Counted from the stretch's first letter, positions 16,160 to 23,853 are shown. The stretch is 64,000 nucleotides of DNA from Paenibacillus crassostreae (GCF_001857945.1 NZ_CP017770.1:992001-1056000); one strand, 5' to 3'. A program made the numbers and translations. Notes: generated by a model not told the origin, from the sequence alone.

Positions 16160-16230
16160 AGCGATCTACGAGACTCGAACTCGTATCATCAGATTGGAAG
16201 TCTGAGGCACAACCTTTATACCAAGACCGC
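16160..16230 (-). tRNA. tRNA-Gly (anticodon TCC), prophage-borne
   Basis: A full cloverleaf is visible on the minus strand. The acceptor stem is GCGGTCT/AGATCGC with one G-T pair and discriminator T. A weak D stem encloses a GG-containing loop. The anticodon stem TCAGA/TCTGA has loop CTTCCAA (anticodon TCC), and the T stem ACGAG/CTCGT has loop TTCGAGT. CCA is not encoded, like the other tRNAs in the window. It lies inside the prophage between small ORFs and integrase, so it is phage cargo rather than a host tRNA cluster member. Confidence 0.88.
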
Positions 16231-16637
16231 ATAGACGCGCCTTCCAGCATTTAACCTTCAGGCGCTACATTCATCCCCTTCAACGTATTAGCACAATATA
16301 TTGATGGGTAGAAAATCAAAAGAGAACAGTTACCCCGCTTTTACTACCCTTGCGACTTTGTAGGACTTGCCTCTATTCGCCTACAGCCGTCAAACAGGTA
16401 CATGATTGTGTCGGGTGCTGCTCTCTTTCTTGATTTCCTATGCTATAAATATAACACCCCAAAAGCCTAGCGTTTCATAGTCTTTCCACAATATTAACTA
16501 TTTTTTTTAACAATTGTTTCCGCGACTCTATCAGTTACCAATAAGATTTATATTAACTTTACTGTGAATATGATGTACCCTTTAGGAGAATGATATAAAA
16601 CCATATGTAGCTGATCTATAAGAGGAGCGTGCAGTCA
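16231..16637. other. Non-coding region between tRNA-Gly and integrase
   Basis: No convincing gene is seen. On the minus strand a stem GCGCCT...AGGCGC lies immediately 5' of the tRNA (about 16239-16273) and might be a processing structure. An AT-rich TTATATTTATA around 16449 could hold a promoter for the tRNA transcript, and the AT-rich 16500-16620 stretch probably holds the integrase promoter. None of the boxes is clear enough to call. Confidence 0.35.
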
Positions 16638-17786
16638 TTGGCGATTAATAAAGATAAAAATATAAAGAGTAAACCTTGGTATTTCACAATTGAGGTCCCA
16701 GAGAATGGTGAACGTAAGCGTAAAAAGTTCCGCGGATTCAAAACAAAGAAAGAGGCTGAAATAGCACAGAGAGAGCTACTTGCAGAGCTAGGAAAGGGAC
16801 TCGACTTGGATGCCTCTAAGACTCTTTATAGAGATTTCATGAGAGATTACCTTAATGACAAGAAAACTAGCGTTAAGTCAAGCACATTAGCCACCTATTC
16901 AGCATTAGTCAACAATCACATAATACCTGCTCTTGGAAACCTTCCACTTTCAGACATTAAACCAAGACACATCCAAAACCTTTATAACGATTTATTTGAG
17001 TCCGGTCATCTTGCTGATGAAAACATACAAAAGGTTCATTCGATTATTAATGAATCTTTGAACAAAGCTGCCGGCTGGGACATGATTATAAAAAATCCTA
17101 CTGCAATAGTGGACAGGCCAAAAGCTAGAAAAAAAGAAATGCTCTACTGGTCTGAAGAGGAATCACACAAATTCTTAGCAGTTGCCCGCAATGATAGATA
17201 CTACCACGCCTTTTTGTTAGCACTCACTACTGGCATGCGTCAGGGAGAGATACTTGGCCTTCGTTGGAAAGATGTGGACTTTGAGAGAAGGACCATATCC
17301 ATCGTTCAGATTCTTAGTCACAATGGTAAAGAATTTCAAACTGGAGCTAAAACGGATTCTGGTTCTCGCTCTATTGGTGTTGATCGAAGTACGATTGCTG
17401 AGCTTCGAGGTCTTCAAAAAAGATGTCGTGAAGAAAAAATTAATGATAAACGTATCTACCAAGATAACGATCTAGTGATATGCACTACGGTCGGAACTCC
17501 TCTCTCTCCTCGCAACTTGAATAGATCATTTTCTCGTCTAATCGAAAACAATGTTGATATTAAAAAGATTAGATTCCACGATCTTCGACATACGCATGTA
17601 GTTATGCTTCTTAAAGCTAGAGAAAATAATAAACGAATTGCAGACCGGATGGGCTGGTCAAGTGTTAAAATGATTGATCGTTACGCTCATATCATGCCAG
17701 ACATGCAACAAGAGACAGCCGACCTATTTGGAGCAGTGTTTTATAAAAGTGGTGCCGAAACTGGTGCCGCAAAAGAGGTAAACTGA
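16638..17786 (+). CDS. int: Phage site-specific tyrosine integrase
   Basis: A tyrosine recombinase of about 382 residues. Residues about 10-55 form an arm-binding AP2-like domain, 60-160 the SAM-like core-binding domain and 170-370 the catalytic domain. Active-site residues (numbered from TTG) are Arg201 in TTGMRQGE, Lys238, His314 and Arg317 in HDLR, Trp340 and Tyr349 in IDRYAH. I choose TTG 16638, ten bases after AGGAG; GTG 16629 lies too close to that site. It points away from the late operon towards the attachment site and carries out integration and excision. Confidence 0.93.
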   Translation: MAINKDKNIKSKPWYFTIEVPENGERKRKKFRGFKTKKEAEIAQRELLAELGKGLDLDASKTLYRDFMRDYLNDKKTSVKSSTLATYSALVNNHIIPALGNLPLSDIKPRHIQNLYNDLFESGHLADENIQKVHSIINESLNKAAGWDMIIKNPTAIVDRPKARKKEMLYWSEEESHKFLAVARNDRYYHAFLLALTTGMRQGEILGLRWKDVDFERRTISIVQILSHNGKEFQTGAKTDSGSRSIGVDRSTIAELRGLQKRCREEKINDKRIYQDNDLVICTTVGTPLSPRNLNRSFSRLIENNVDIKKIRFHDLRHTHVVMLLKARENNKRIADRMGWSSVKMIDRYAHIMPDMQQETADLFGAVFYKSGAETGAAKEVN

Positions 17787-17900
17787 GGATTTTAGAGGAA
17801 GATAGGAACGGAATACGAACACCCTAAAACCGCATAATAGTAGGGTATTGGAGGTCATCGGAAGAAACAGGAAGAATGTGCCGATATCTTGACAGGGTAG

Positions 17901-17930
17901 GGGTCAATGGTTCGAATCCATTACAGATCA
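17901..17930 (+). other. tRNA 3'-end remnant, probable right attachment site
   Basis: The sequence has a tRNA T arm (AATGG, loop TTCGAAT, CCATT) followed by seven acceptor bases and A, but no anticodon or D arm precedes it. A phage that integrates into a tRNA 3' half leaves such a remnant at the far end while rebuilding the gene at the other. It lies 115 bases after the integrase and 15 bases before a host-type terminator, which fits. tRNA identity is not determined. Confidence 0.65.
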
Positions 17931-17945
17931 TCACTTTAAAACGCT

Positions 17946-17979
17946 AAAACTCCTTATATCATAAGGAGTTTTTCTTTTT
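17946..17979 (+). terminator. Strong rho-independent terminator next to the tRNA remnant
   Basis: A 12-bp perfect stem (AAAACTCCTTAT/ATAAGGAGTTTT) with a three-base loop is followed by TCTTTTT. It probably once ended the tRNA transcript and now ends integrase read-through. Confidence 0.85.
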
Positions 17980-18114
17980 GTCGGTTATCGGAGAAGTTGA
18001 AAAAAATCGAAGAAAATTGAAATTGGGGACGGATTGGGGACGGGATTTTCCTTGAGATTGCTTACAATAGAATTGACCATCTGAAATATTGATAATAAAA
18101 AGAAAAACTAGACG

Positions 18115-18609
18115 TTAATCTGTCGTTAAATCGCGGTTTATCTTATCAGGAAAAATAAATTCCACGCGACTTCCATCTGGATAATTCTCAAGCTGATTAC
18201 CAACCCAGCTTCCCGCCCCTCGATTGTCACTCGGCGTTATGTATGCAATATCAGCACCTGCTCCGCCTTCCTTACACATGGCCATTGGCCACTCATCCCG
18301 GTCATAACCTTTCTTAGTAGGGATACCCTTCAACGATTCGTCACGATTATCTTCCGCTCCTGCCCGATCAATGGTACAGATCGCAGAATATCCAGCTTCA
18401 ATAGCTTCCTGTATGTGGGCTGCCGTTTTGGGATAACGATCAACTGGAAACTCTATGTAATAATCAGCTTCCGTTTCAACTACAATAACATCTTTAGCCT
18501 TAGGTATCTCAATGATATCGAAATAATATAATCCTACTAAAACTACTAATACAAGAAATAGACGCGATAATGAACGTTTTAACTTCCTCAATCTGTGAAC
18601 TCCTCTCAT
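18115..18609 (-). CDS. NucA/NucB-type secreted deoxyribonuclease
   Basis: A 164-residue protein with a signal/anchor segment ([14 protein letters not shown], about residues 17-30) and a NucA/NucB nuclease domain. Family hallmarks are [22 protein letters not shown]-type sequence, the catalytic motif region YDRDEWPMA and [15 protein letters not shown] near the C-terminus. Members are NucB, which degrades mother-cell or extracellular DNA in sporulation and biofilms, and the competence nuclease NucA. Which of the two this is cannot be told. A TTG at 18591 has a stronger ribosome site (AGAGGAG) than ATG 18609. It lies just outside the inferred prophage end. Confidence 0.87.
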   Translation of the reverse strand: MRGVHRLRKLKRSLSRLFLVLVVLVGLYYFDIIEIPKAKDVIVVETEADYYIEFPVDRYPKTAAHIQEAIEAGYSAICTIDRAGAEDNRDESLKGIPTKKGYDRDEWPMAMCKEGGAGADIAYITPSDNRGAGSWVGNQLENYPDGSRVEFIFPDKINRDLTTD

Positions 18610-18786
18610 GTAAAAAAGCCTCTGTGTAATTTATTAATATATCATATTTCTAGTTTTGTTTCCATGCATGTGCCTTGCCTATTTCTTATTTCTATGTCTT
18701 TTGTTATGTTGATCAGCTCAAATCCCAGCTATAATAAAATTACATCATGCAGTTTGTTGGAGGAGTTATAAAACTCTATTAACATC

Positions 18787-18833
18787 AAAACAACCTTCAA
18801 CCCACTACTAAAAGTGGAATTGAAGGTTGTTTC
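18787..18833. terminator. Long two-way terminator hairpin
   Basis: AAACAACCTTCAA pairs with TTGAAGGTTGTTT, and a second inner stem CCACT/AGTGG extends it. It lies just after the stop of the 48-residue ORF on the minus strand and could end transcription from both sides. Confidence 0.75.
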
Positions 18834-18845
18834 TCATACTCATTC

Positions 18846-18992
18846 CTAATCTTGACTCTTCTCATACGCAATCAATGTCACTTCTTTACCCGTTAGATCG
18901 TATAGGCGTGCTTCCGCTTCTTGGATCGCCTTCAACGTCTGATCATCCCCGTTTAATGGTGCAATTTGATACTGATCACTTTGAATATTCAT
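18846..18992 (-). CDS. Small conserved-looking protein, 48 residues
   Basis: A short frame starts at ATG 18992, four bases after AGGGGA. An in-frame start eight codons earlier is weaker. The product is acidic and looks globular (NIQSDQYQIAPLNGDDQTL, then KAIQEAEARLYDLTGKEV and ending AYEKSQD). It is followed within 15 bases by a strong terminator, which supports a real gene. The family is unknown to me; the helix around EAEARLYDLTGKEVTLIAYE looks conserved in style. Confidence 0.65.
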   Translation of the reverse strand: MNIQSDQYQIAPLNGDDQTLKAIQEAEARLYDLTGKEVTLIAYEKSQD

Positions 18993-19064
18993 ATTTTCCC
19001 CTGCCTCACTAATCATTTTCTCCTAGGTTTCCCAAGTTGATTTCGACTATTCATTTTCACTCTA

Positions 19065-19733
19065 TTATCTTTTAGGGATACGCCAGTTAATCGGCAATAC
19101 TCCAACAGATTCTAGAAATGCATTACTCTGCGAGAAAGGTTTACTTCCGAAAAATCCACGATAGGCAGCCAACGGACTCGGATGACTTGATTTTATCACC
19201 TTATGTTTACTCATATCGATCAGCGACGTTTTCTTCTGCGCATGACTTCCCCATAGAATAAACACCACGGGTTGCACACGTTCATTTAATTTCTGAATAA
19301 TAGCATCCGTAAAGTTCTCCCACCCCATGCCCTGGTGAGAAGCTGGTTGCCCCTCCTGCACGGTGAGTACGGTATTTAACAAAAGAACCCCTTCATTCGC
19401 CCAATCCTCAAGAGAACCATGATTAGGAGGCCCCACCTGCAAATCTGTCGCTAATTCTTTATGAATATTTCTCAGAGAAGGTGGAATAGGTACTCCGTGC
19501 ATAACCGAGAAACTTAGTCCATGAGCTTGTCCAACACCATGGTAAGGGTCTTGACCTAATATTACAGCTTTCGTCGTGTGATATGACGTCAGTTTAAGCG
19601 CTTGAAACAGATAATCTCTGGGAGGAAGTATTGTATGATGTTCATATTGATCACTTATTTTTTGCTGTAATTCAATGAAATAAGTCTTTCTTATTTCGTC
19701 TTGCAATTGTGTATCCCAATCATTACCAAACAA
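19065..19733 (-). CDS. ung: Uracil-DNA glycosylase
   Basis: Family 1 uracil-DNA glycosylase of 222 residues, which removes uracil from DNA to start base-excision repair. The catalytic-water motif GQDPYHG (Asp near residue 62) and the minor-groove motif HPSPLAAYRGFFGSKPF near the C-terminus are both present, and the length matches B. subtilis Ung. The start is TTG behind AAGGGGAT. It stands alone, without an obvious partner gene. Confidence 0.97.
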   Translation of the reverse strand: MFGNDWDTQLQDEIRKTYFIELQQKISDQYEHHTILPPRDYLFQALKLTSYHTTKAVILGQDPYHGVGQAHGLSFSVMHGVPIPPSLRNIHKELATDLQVGPPNHGSLEDWANEGVLLLNTVLTVQEGQPASHQGMGWENFTDAIIQKLNERVQPVVFILWGSHAQKKTSLIDMSKHKVIKSSHPSPLAAYRGFFGSKPFSQSNAFLESVGVLPINWRIPKR

Positions 19734-19860
19734 TCTAAATATCCCCTTTCACATTCTTCTTCATTACTAAAAAACAAGCCAACTCCTGCATTTAATCAAT
19801 CTAAACTCTACGCACCTGACAAAGGATCGTCAATAGTTTAAAAAACTGCTATATTGTAAT

Positions 19861-19875
19861 TGATAATGATTATCA
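19861..19875. promoter_or_regulatory. Fur box (perfect 7-1-7 palindrome)
   Basis: TGATAAT-G-ATTATCA is an exact match to the classical 7-1-7 Fur operator of Bacillus-type Fur. It lies 20 bases upstream of the start of the substrate-binding-domain gene, where a repressor would block transcription in iron-replete cells. Confidence 0.85.
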
Positions 19876-19895
19876 AATACGAAAGAGTGATAGAG

Positions 19896-20741
19896 ATGAT
19901 GCATACCCTGCTTTCCAGCGGTTCCTTCCCGCATCCCCATAGCTTCCATATTCCCATGAATGAAATCCCAGTTGAGCCAAAACGCATCGTTGCCGAGGAA
20001 TACCTAGGAAGCCTGATTGCTCTGGATGCTATTCCTGTAGGTGCTCCCGGACTGACTTTGGAGAATATGTACTTCAAAGAAGCGCTTACTAGCGTAACCG
20101 ATACCGGAACCTATGGGCAAATGTCGCCCGAGAATATCATCGCACTTGAGCCCGATCTTATTATTTCCGGCATGGCCGACAGCTACGATACCTTAAGCCG
20201 AATTGCCCCTACCATCATCGTGCCTTACGGAAATTTAAAAGATGCACATGAAGAGTTAACCTATTTCGGAGAACTACTGGGCAAAGAACAGGAAGCCAAG
20301 GACTGGCTGGTTCAATACGACGAACGTATTGCTGCAGCCAAGGCCAAGGTGGAAGCATCCATCCCTGCTGATGCCACTTTCAGCATCCTTGAACGTGCCG
20401 ACAAGTCCATTCGGGCCTATGGAGACAACTTTGGACGCGGAGGACAACCTGTCTATCAGGCGTTTGGATTCAAGCCTCCCGCTGATGTTGCAGAGGAAAT
20501 CATGGACAAACAGTGGGCGGAAATTTCAAACGAGGTGCTTCATGAATATGCCGGGGATTACCTCATCGTGACCGACAACGTCCTAACCCTGCAGGACTAC
20601 AAGGATGATCCGATCTGGGGCAGCCTGCCCGCGGTCAAAAACAATCATATTTATGTTTGGAAAGAAGAAAGATCCTGGTATTATGATCCAATTGCTGTTC
20701 TTTCCCAAACGGAGGAACTCGCAGCTTGGCTCACTGCCTGA
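19896..20741 (+). CDS. Siderophore/iron-type substrate-binding domain protein, no signal peptide
   Basis: A 281-residue protein made almost entirely of a class III periplasmic-binding (FecB/FhuD-like) fold: KRIVAEEYLGSLIALDAIPVG, TYGQMSPENIIALEPDLIISG, the long linker helix with KEQEAKDWLVQYDERI, and the C-terminal PIWGSLPAVKNNHIYVW. Such domains bind ferric siderophores. There is no signal peptide or lipobox Cys, so it would stay in the cytosol. That recalls Btr-type regulators in which this domain follows an AraC HTH, but no HTH is present. It may be a truncated regulator or a leaderless sensor. Fur boxes lie on both sides. Start chosen at ATG 19896 (19899 is possible). Confidence 0.75.
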   Translation: MMHTLLSSGSFPHPHSFHIPMNEIPVEPKRIVAEEYLGSLIALDAIPVGAPGLTLENMYFKEALTSVTDTGTYGQMSPENIIALEPDLIISGMADSYDTLSRIAPTIIVPYGNLKDAHEELTYFGELLGKEQEAKDWLVQYDERIAAAKAKVEASIPADATFSILERADKSIRAYGDNFGRGGQPVYQAFGFKPPADVAEEIMDKQWAEISNEVLHEYAGDYLIVTDNVLTLQDYKDDPIWGSLPAVKNNHIYVWKEERSWYYDPIAVLSQTEELAAWLTA

Positions 20742-20753
20742 CAATAATTATCA
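20739..20753. promoter_or_regulatory. Second Fur-like box overlapping the stop codon
   Basis: TGACAAT-A-ATTATCA differs from the 7-1-7 Fur consensus at one position. It begins on the TGA stop of the binding-domain gene. No iron gene starts on either side within reach, so it may be a remnant or a roadblock site. Confidence 0.5.
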
Positions 20754-20756
20754 TAA

Positions 20757-20796
20757 GCGGGTTAATCGTCTGTAATTGACGATGTAGCCCATTTTT
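20757..20796 (+). terminator. Terminator of the binding-domain gene
   Basis: GGGTTAATCGTC pairs imperfectly with GACGATGTAGCCC, followed by ATTTTT. It sits 15 bases after the stop codon. Confidence 0.65.
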
Positions 20797-20803
20797 AACC
20801 AAT

Positions 20804-20839
20804 GAAAAAAGGAGAGAACTCGTTAAGAGTCCTCTCCTC
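20804..20839 (-). terminator. Terminator of the tRNA-Leu transcript
   Basis: On the minus strand GGAGAGGACTC and GAGTTCTCTCC form a stem with a short loop, followed by TTTTTTC. It lies about 50 bases downstream of tRNA-Leu. Confidence 0.8.
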
Positions 20840-20888
20840 TGCTGTTTCAAACACAAGGATTTTCGAAAAAAACCTTATCAATCAAGGA

Positions 20889-20974
20889 TGCCGAGGACGG
20901 GGGTCGAACCCGTACGGTACTCACGTACCGCAGGATTTTAAGTCCTGTGCGTCTGCCTGTTCCGCCACCCCGGC
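20889..20974 (-). tRNA. tRNA-Leu (anticodon TAA)
   Basis: An 86-base class II tRNA on the minus strand. Acceptor GCCGGGG pairs with CCTCGGC (one G-T pair), with discriminator A. The anticodon stem CAGGA/TCCTG has loop CTTAAAA (anticodon TAA), the long variable arm is CGGTACGTGAGTACCG-like, and the T arm has loop TTCGACC. CCA is not encoded. The long variable arm and anticodon identify Leu(UUA). Confidence 0.95.
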
Positions 20975-21176
20975 ATATATATTCGAATGTCTAACTTTTT
21001 TTAAAAGTAACGTTCGAATTCAACTTTTTTATTATACGTTATATTATTGTTAATTTCAACTTTTTTCTCAGAAAAATTTATACAGCATCAAGATCATCCA
21101 TAAATCATCATACATCACACCTTCATACCTCCCATCATACATTATGGATAATCACCTATGTAAAGGAGCAGATTTA

Positions 21177-21935
21177 ATGATCGAACAGAAATATAATGCC
21201 CCTCGTTTCAGCTCAATTCTCGAAGAACAATCCTTACGACAAGAACTTATTCTTGATCACACCATTGCAGATGTTACTGGAGATCGTCTTCGCGATCAAA
21301 TATGGTTAACAGGCATGAAGAAAGAACCCGAAAGTCCACATATAACTAATATTGCTATTATCATTCAAGATGCTGCTACTTCACAAACGTATCGAATACA
21401 ACCGAAAGAGAACTCGGGATATAATCCCCGCTTATTCGTAGGCGATTTTACAGGAGATGGCGTCTCAGATATCCTAGTAACGATAGATAGTGGTGGATCA
21501 GGAGCAACGACATATGACTATTTATACACTTTCGTTCAAGGAAAACCTCAACTTCTATTCAGCTCTGATGCATATAACGAGTATTGGAAGTATACTGTAT
21601 CCTTTCTAGATGGATATCGTCTCCGAATAATCAATAGCAACACATCACGAGTATATACGTTAGACATCACCTCTCGAGGTAAAGAATACTTGGATGAAAT
21701 CTATAATACTGATGGAACGTTAAAGTCGCCCATTGAAGGCTGGGTAGACCCGCTCAGTGGCTTATATCCAGTTGACTTCGACGGTAACGGGGTATATGAG
21801 TTACTGGCATTCCAAGGTGTAAGCGGACGATATCATGCCGACAGCTTTGGTTATATACAGAATGCTCTGAAATGGCAAAAGAACGGCTGGATATTACAAA
21901 ATCAATGGTTAGCGATCTACGGGGCACCTGAATAG
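21177..21935 (+). CDS. FG-GAP/VCBS-like calcium-motif protein, leaderless
   Basis: A 252-residue protein starting at ATG 21177 behind AAAGGAG; the upstream ATG 21144 lacks a site. Three repeats each carry an acidic loop of the DxxGDxxxD type: ADVTGDRLRDQIWL (near residue 31), GDFTGDGVSDILV (near 87) and VDFDGNGVYELLAF (near 201). These resemble FG-GAP/VCBS propeller blades that bind calcium. No signal peptide, membrane segment or lipobox is visible, unusual for this mostly extracellular fold; a spore-coat or cytosolic role is possible. It stands alone and is followed by a dispersed hairpin repeat and terminator. Confidence 0.7.
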   Translation: MIEQKYNAPRFSSILEEQSLRQELILDHTIADVTGDRLRDQIWLTGMKKEPESPHITNIAIIIQDAATSQTYRIQPKENSGYNPRLFVGDFTGDGVSDILVTIDSGGSGATTYDYLYTFVQGKPQLLFSSDAYNEYWKYTVSFLDGYRLRIINSNTSRVYTLDITSRGKEYLDEIYNTDGTLKSPIEGWVDPLSGLYPVDFDGNGVYELLAFQGVSGRYHADSFGYIQNALKWQKNGWILQNQWLAIYGAPE

Positions 21936-21942
21936 ATTCAAG

Positions 21943-22003
21943 CAAGTAGAAACGGATATAACGTCCTTTTCAAGGACGAAATCCGTATCTGCGGAAATAT
22001 AAG
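21943..22003. repeat. Dispersed hairpin repeat, copy 1
   Basis: Begins CAAGTAGAAACGG and ends GCGGAAATATAAG. It can fold into a hairpin (ACGGAT/ATCCGT outer, CGTCC/GGACG inner). A second copy with the same ends and compensating stem changes lies at 33177-33238. Confidence 0.7.
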
Positions 22004-22045
22004 AAAAAAGAAGAGGAACTTGTTAACCAAGTTCCTCTTCTTTGC
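22003..22045. terminator. Two-way terminator between FG-GAP gene and SulP
   Basis: AAGAAGAGGAACTTG and CAAGTTCCTCTTCTT form a 15-bp stem with a TTAAC loop. Flanking A- and T-runs allow it to end both convergent genes. Confidence 0.85.
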
Positions 22046-22050
22046 TCGTA

Positions 22051-23514
22051 TCAATGTCCACTCGGAACTGATAAGCCTATCTTATCTATGAGAATTCGAC
22101 TTTCCTCATTCAGTCCCACTATTTTAACGTGTTTACCCATCTGCTCATATTTCGTTATCACTTTTACTATCGCTGTTACCGCGGATTGATCCCATATATG
22201 TGAACGACTGAAATTAATAATGATATGATCAGGATCTTCTATATAGTTGAATAGACTAACAAAGTCTGTCATCGTCCCAAAGAACATTTGACCTCTAACC
22301 TTATATTCCTTATGTCCATCCTGCCCGATTGATTGTTCCAGCGTAATCCTCCCTATTTTCCAAGCAAAAAATAAAGCACTTAGCAATACACCTGCAAAGA
22401 CCCCATAAGATAAATTATTCGTCATTACAACGATGACTACTGTAACAATCATAACCAGTGCATCTGTTCGAGGTATGCGATTTAACTCCTTCAGTGAATC
22501 CCAATTAAAAGTACCAATACAGACCATGATCATCACCCCAACAAGTGCAGCCATTGGAATCTTGGTAACTACAGGACCTAGTACGATAATGAGGAATAAC
22601 AGAAATACTCCTGCAACCAAAGTGGATAAGCGCTTACGCCCACCAGACTTCACATTAATAACTGATTGACCAATCATCGCACAGCCCGCCATACCACCGA
22701 AGAAGCCTGTAACGACATTGGCTATACCTTGTCCCTTAACTTCTCTGTTCTTATTACTGGATGTATCCGTCAATTCATCTAGAAGCGTCGCAGTTAGGAG
22801 TGACTCCAGAATACCCACAATAGCTAAAGAGATTGAATAAGGCAGGATAATAAGTAACGTATCCAGTGAAAAAAGAACCTGTGGGATATGAAGGAGGGGT
22901 AATGCGTTCGTAATAGCTCCCATATCTCCAACCGTACTAATATTTAGTCCCAAACTGATCGAAATAATAGAGACCACAATGATTGCAACTAACGCAGAGG
23001 GAACTGCTTTGGTGAAGAGAGGAAATATGTAGATAATGGCTAACGTTAAAGCTACCAATCCATACATGACCCAATTTTGTCCTTTAAAATGTGTCAGTTG
23101 AGCAATGAAGATCAGAATGGCTAGTGCATTCACGAATCCATTCATAACTGAATGTGGGATGAATTTGACCAAATGACCTATTTTCAATAAGCCTAGGACA
23201 TATTGGATGATCCCCGTAAGGATTGTTGCTGCGAATAAATACTCAAGCCCGTGATCCTTAACCAAAGTTACCATCAGTAGTGCCATCGCACCGGTAGCTG
23301 CTGAGATCATACCTGGTCTTCCGCCTACAAAAGAAATCACAACAGCCATACAGAACGAGGCGTACAGTCCTACCATTGGGCTAACACCTGCAATGATAGA
23401 GAATGCGATCGCTTCTGGTATTAGTGCTAATGCAACTGTCATCCCAGATAACACATCTCTTCGTGTATTTCCAAACCAGGTTGAACTATTTAATTGTATT
23501 GTTGTCAAAGTCAT
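22051..23514 (-). CDS. SulP family anion transporter with STAS domain
   Basis: A 487-residue SLC26/SulP-type permease for sulfate, bicarbonate or related anions. The N-terminal [27 protein letters not shown] and [15 protein letters not shown] segments are hallmarks, followed by about ten to twelve membrane helices and a compact STAS domain from residue about 405 to the end ([20 protein letters not shown]). I choose ATG 23514 next to GGAGGT; a longer TTG frame runs into the tRNA terminator. The substrate cannot be told. The short cytosolic domain and overall form resemble the bicarbonate/sulfate SulP group. Confidence 0.9.
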   Translation of the reverse strand: MTLTTIQLNSSTWFGNTRRDVLSGMTVALALIPEAIAFSIIAGVSPMVGLYASFCMAVVISFVGGRPGMISAATGAMALLMVTLVKDHGLEYLFAATILTGIIQYVLGLLKIGHLVKFIPHSVMNGFVNALAILIFIAQLTHFKGQNWVMYGLVALTLAIIYIFPLFTKAVPSALVAIIVVSIISISLGLNISTVGDMGAITNALPLLHIPQVLFSLDTLLIILPYSISLAIVGILESLLTATLLDELTDTSSNKNREVKGQGIANVVTGFFGGMAGCAMIGQSVINVKSGGRKRLSTLVAGVFLLFLIIVLGPVVTKIPMAALVGVMIMVCIGTFNWDSLKELNRIPRTDALVMIVTVVIVVMTNNLSYGVFAGVLLSALFFAWKIGRITLEQSIGQDGHKEYKVRGQMFFGTMTDFVSLFNYIEDPDHIIINFSRSHIWDQSAVTAIVKVITKYEQMGKHVKIVGLNEESRILIDKIGLSVPSGH

Positions 23515-23554
23515 AACCTCCACACAATGAATTACATTTCTCAAAAAAAAGACA

Positions 23555-23586
23555 AACAAAAAATCCTTACAATAGCAAGGATTTCT
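23555..23586 (-). terminator. Terminator of the tRNA pair
   Basis: On the minus strand AAATCCTT and AAGGATTT pair around an eight-base loop, followed by TTTGTTTG. It lies about 10 bases after the Ile2-like tRNA. Confidence 0.75.
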
Positions 23587-23592
23587 TAAAAG

Positions 23593-23666
23593 TGGGCCTT
23601 GAGGGACTCGAACCCCCGACCAATCGGTTATGAGCCGACCGCTCTAACCAACTGAGCTAAAGGCCC
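23593..23666 (-). tRNA. tRNA with CAT anticodon, Ile2-like
   Basis: A 74-base cloverleaf: acceptor GGGCCTT/AAGGCCC, D arm AGCTCAGTTGGTTAGAGC, anticodon loop CTCATAA (CAT) and T loop TTCGAGT. The body resembles Bacillus tRNA-Ile2 (lysidine-modified, reads AUA) more than elongator tRNA-Met. A CAT anticodon alone cannot decide, so the identity is an inference. No CCA is encoded. Confidence 0.85.
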
Positions 23667-23709
23667 TTAATAATGTATAATCCCGTATGAACAATGGCAA
23701 TTTATTTAA

Positions 23710-23783
23710 TTGCGGGGGCAGGATTTGAACCTGCGGCCTTCGGGTTATGAGCCCGACGAGCTACCGTGCTGCTCCACCCCGCG
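23710..23783 (-). tRNA. Initiator tRNA-fMet (anticodon CAT)
   Basis: The acceptor begins CGCGGGG and its 3' strand is CCCCGCA, giving the unpaired C1-A72 that marks initiator tRNAs. The anticodon loop is CTCATAA in a GGG/CCC-containing stem, and the T loop is TTCAAAT. CCA is not encoded. It is transcribed just ahead of the Ile2-like tRNA. Confidence 0.93.
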
Positions 23784-23853
23784 TCAGTAAATTATTCAAA
23801 CAGCGACAAGAATTAATATACAACATTAACACCACATATGTCAAGTTTTTTAT

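Larger units (their letters stand above)
1..17935. mobile_element. Prophage, right-hand part (lambda-like head, P2-like contractile tail)
   Basis: A continuous leftward late operon (packaging, head, tail) is followed by a rightward tyrosine integrase and a tRNA 3'-end remnant that looks like the right attachment site. The left end lies outside the window, and the tail operon is cut at base 1. Family order matches lambda for packaging/head (Nu1, GpA, W, portal, ClpP, D, E) and P2 for tail (sheath, tube, E/E', tape measure, X, D, V). No repressor, replication or lysis genes are seen in the visible part. The right boundary is an inference from the tRNA remnant. Confidence 0.9.

Noticed and set aside
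16131-16250. N-terminal extension of the 77-residue Cys-rich ORF
   Set aside because: The extension runs through the tRNA-Gly gene, while the internal ATG at 16130 has a perfect ribosome site.
16239-16273. A second tRNA next to tRNA-Gly
   Set aside because: There is a 6-bp stem with a long loop but no anticodon or T arm.
17787-17930. A complete tRNA gene after integrase
   Set aside because: Only the T arm and acceptor end exist; no anticodon stem or D arm precedes them.
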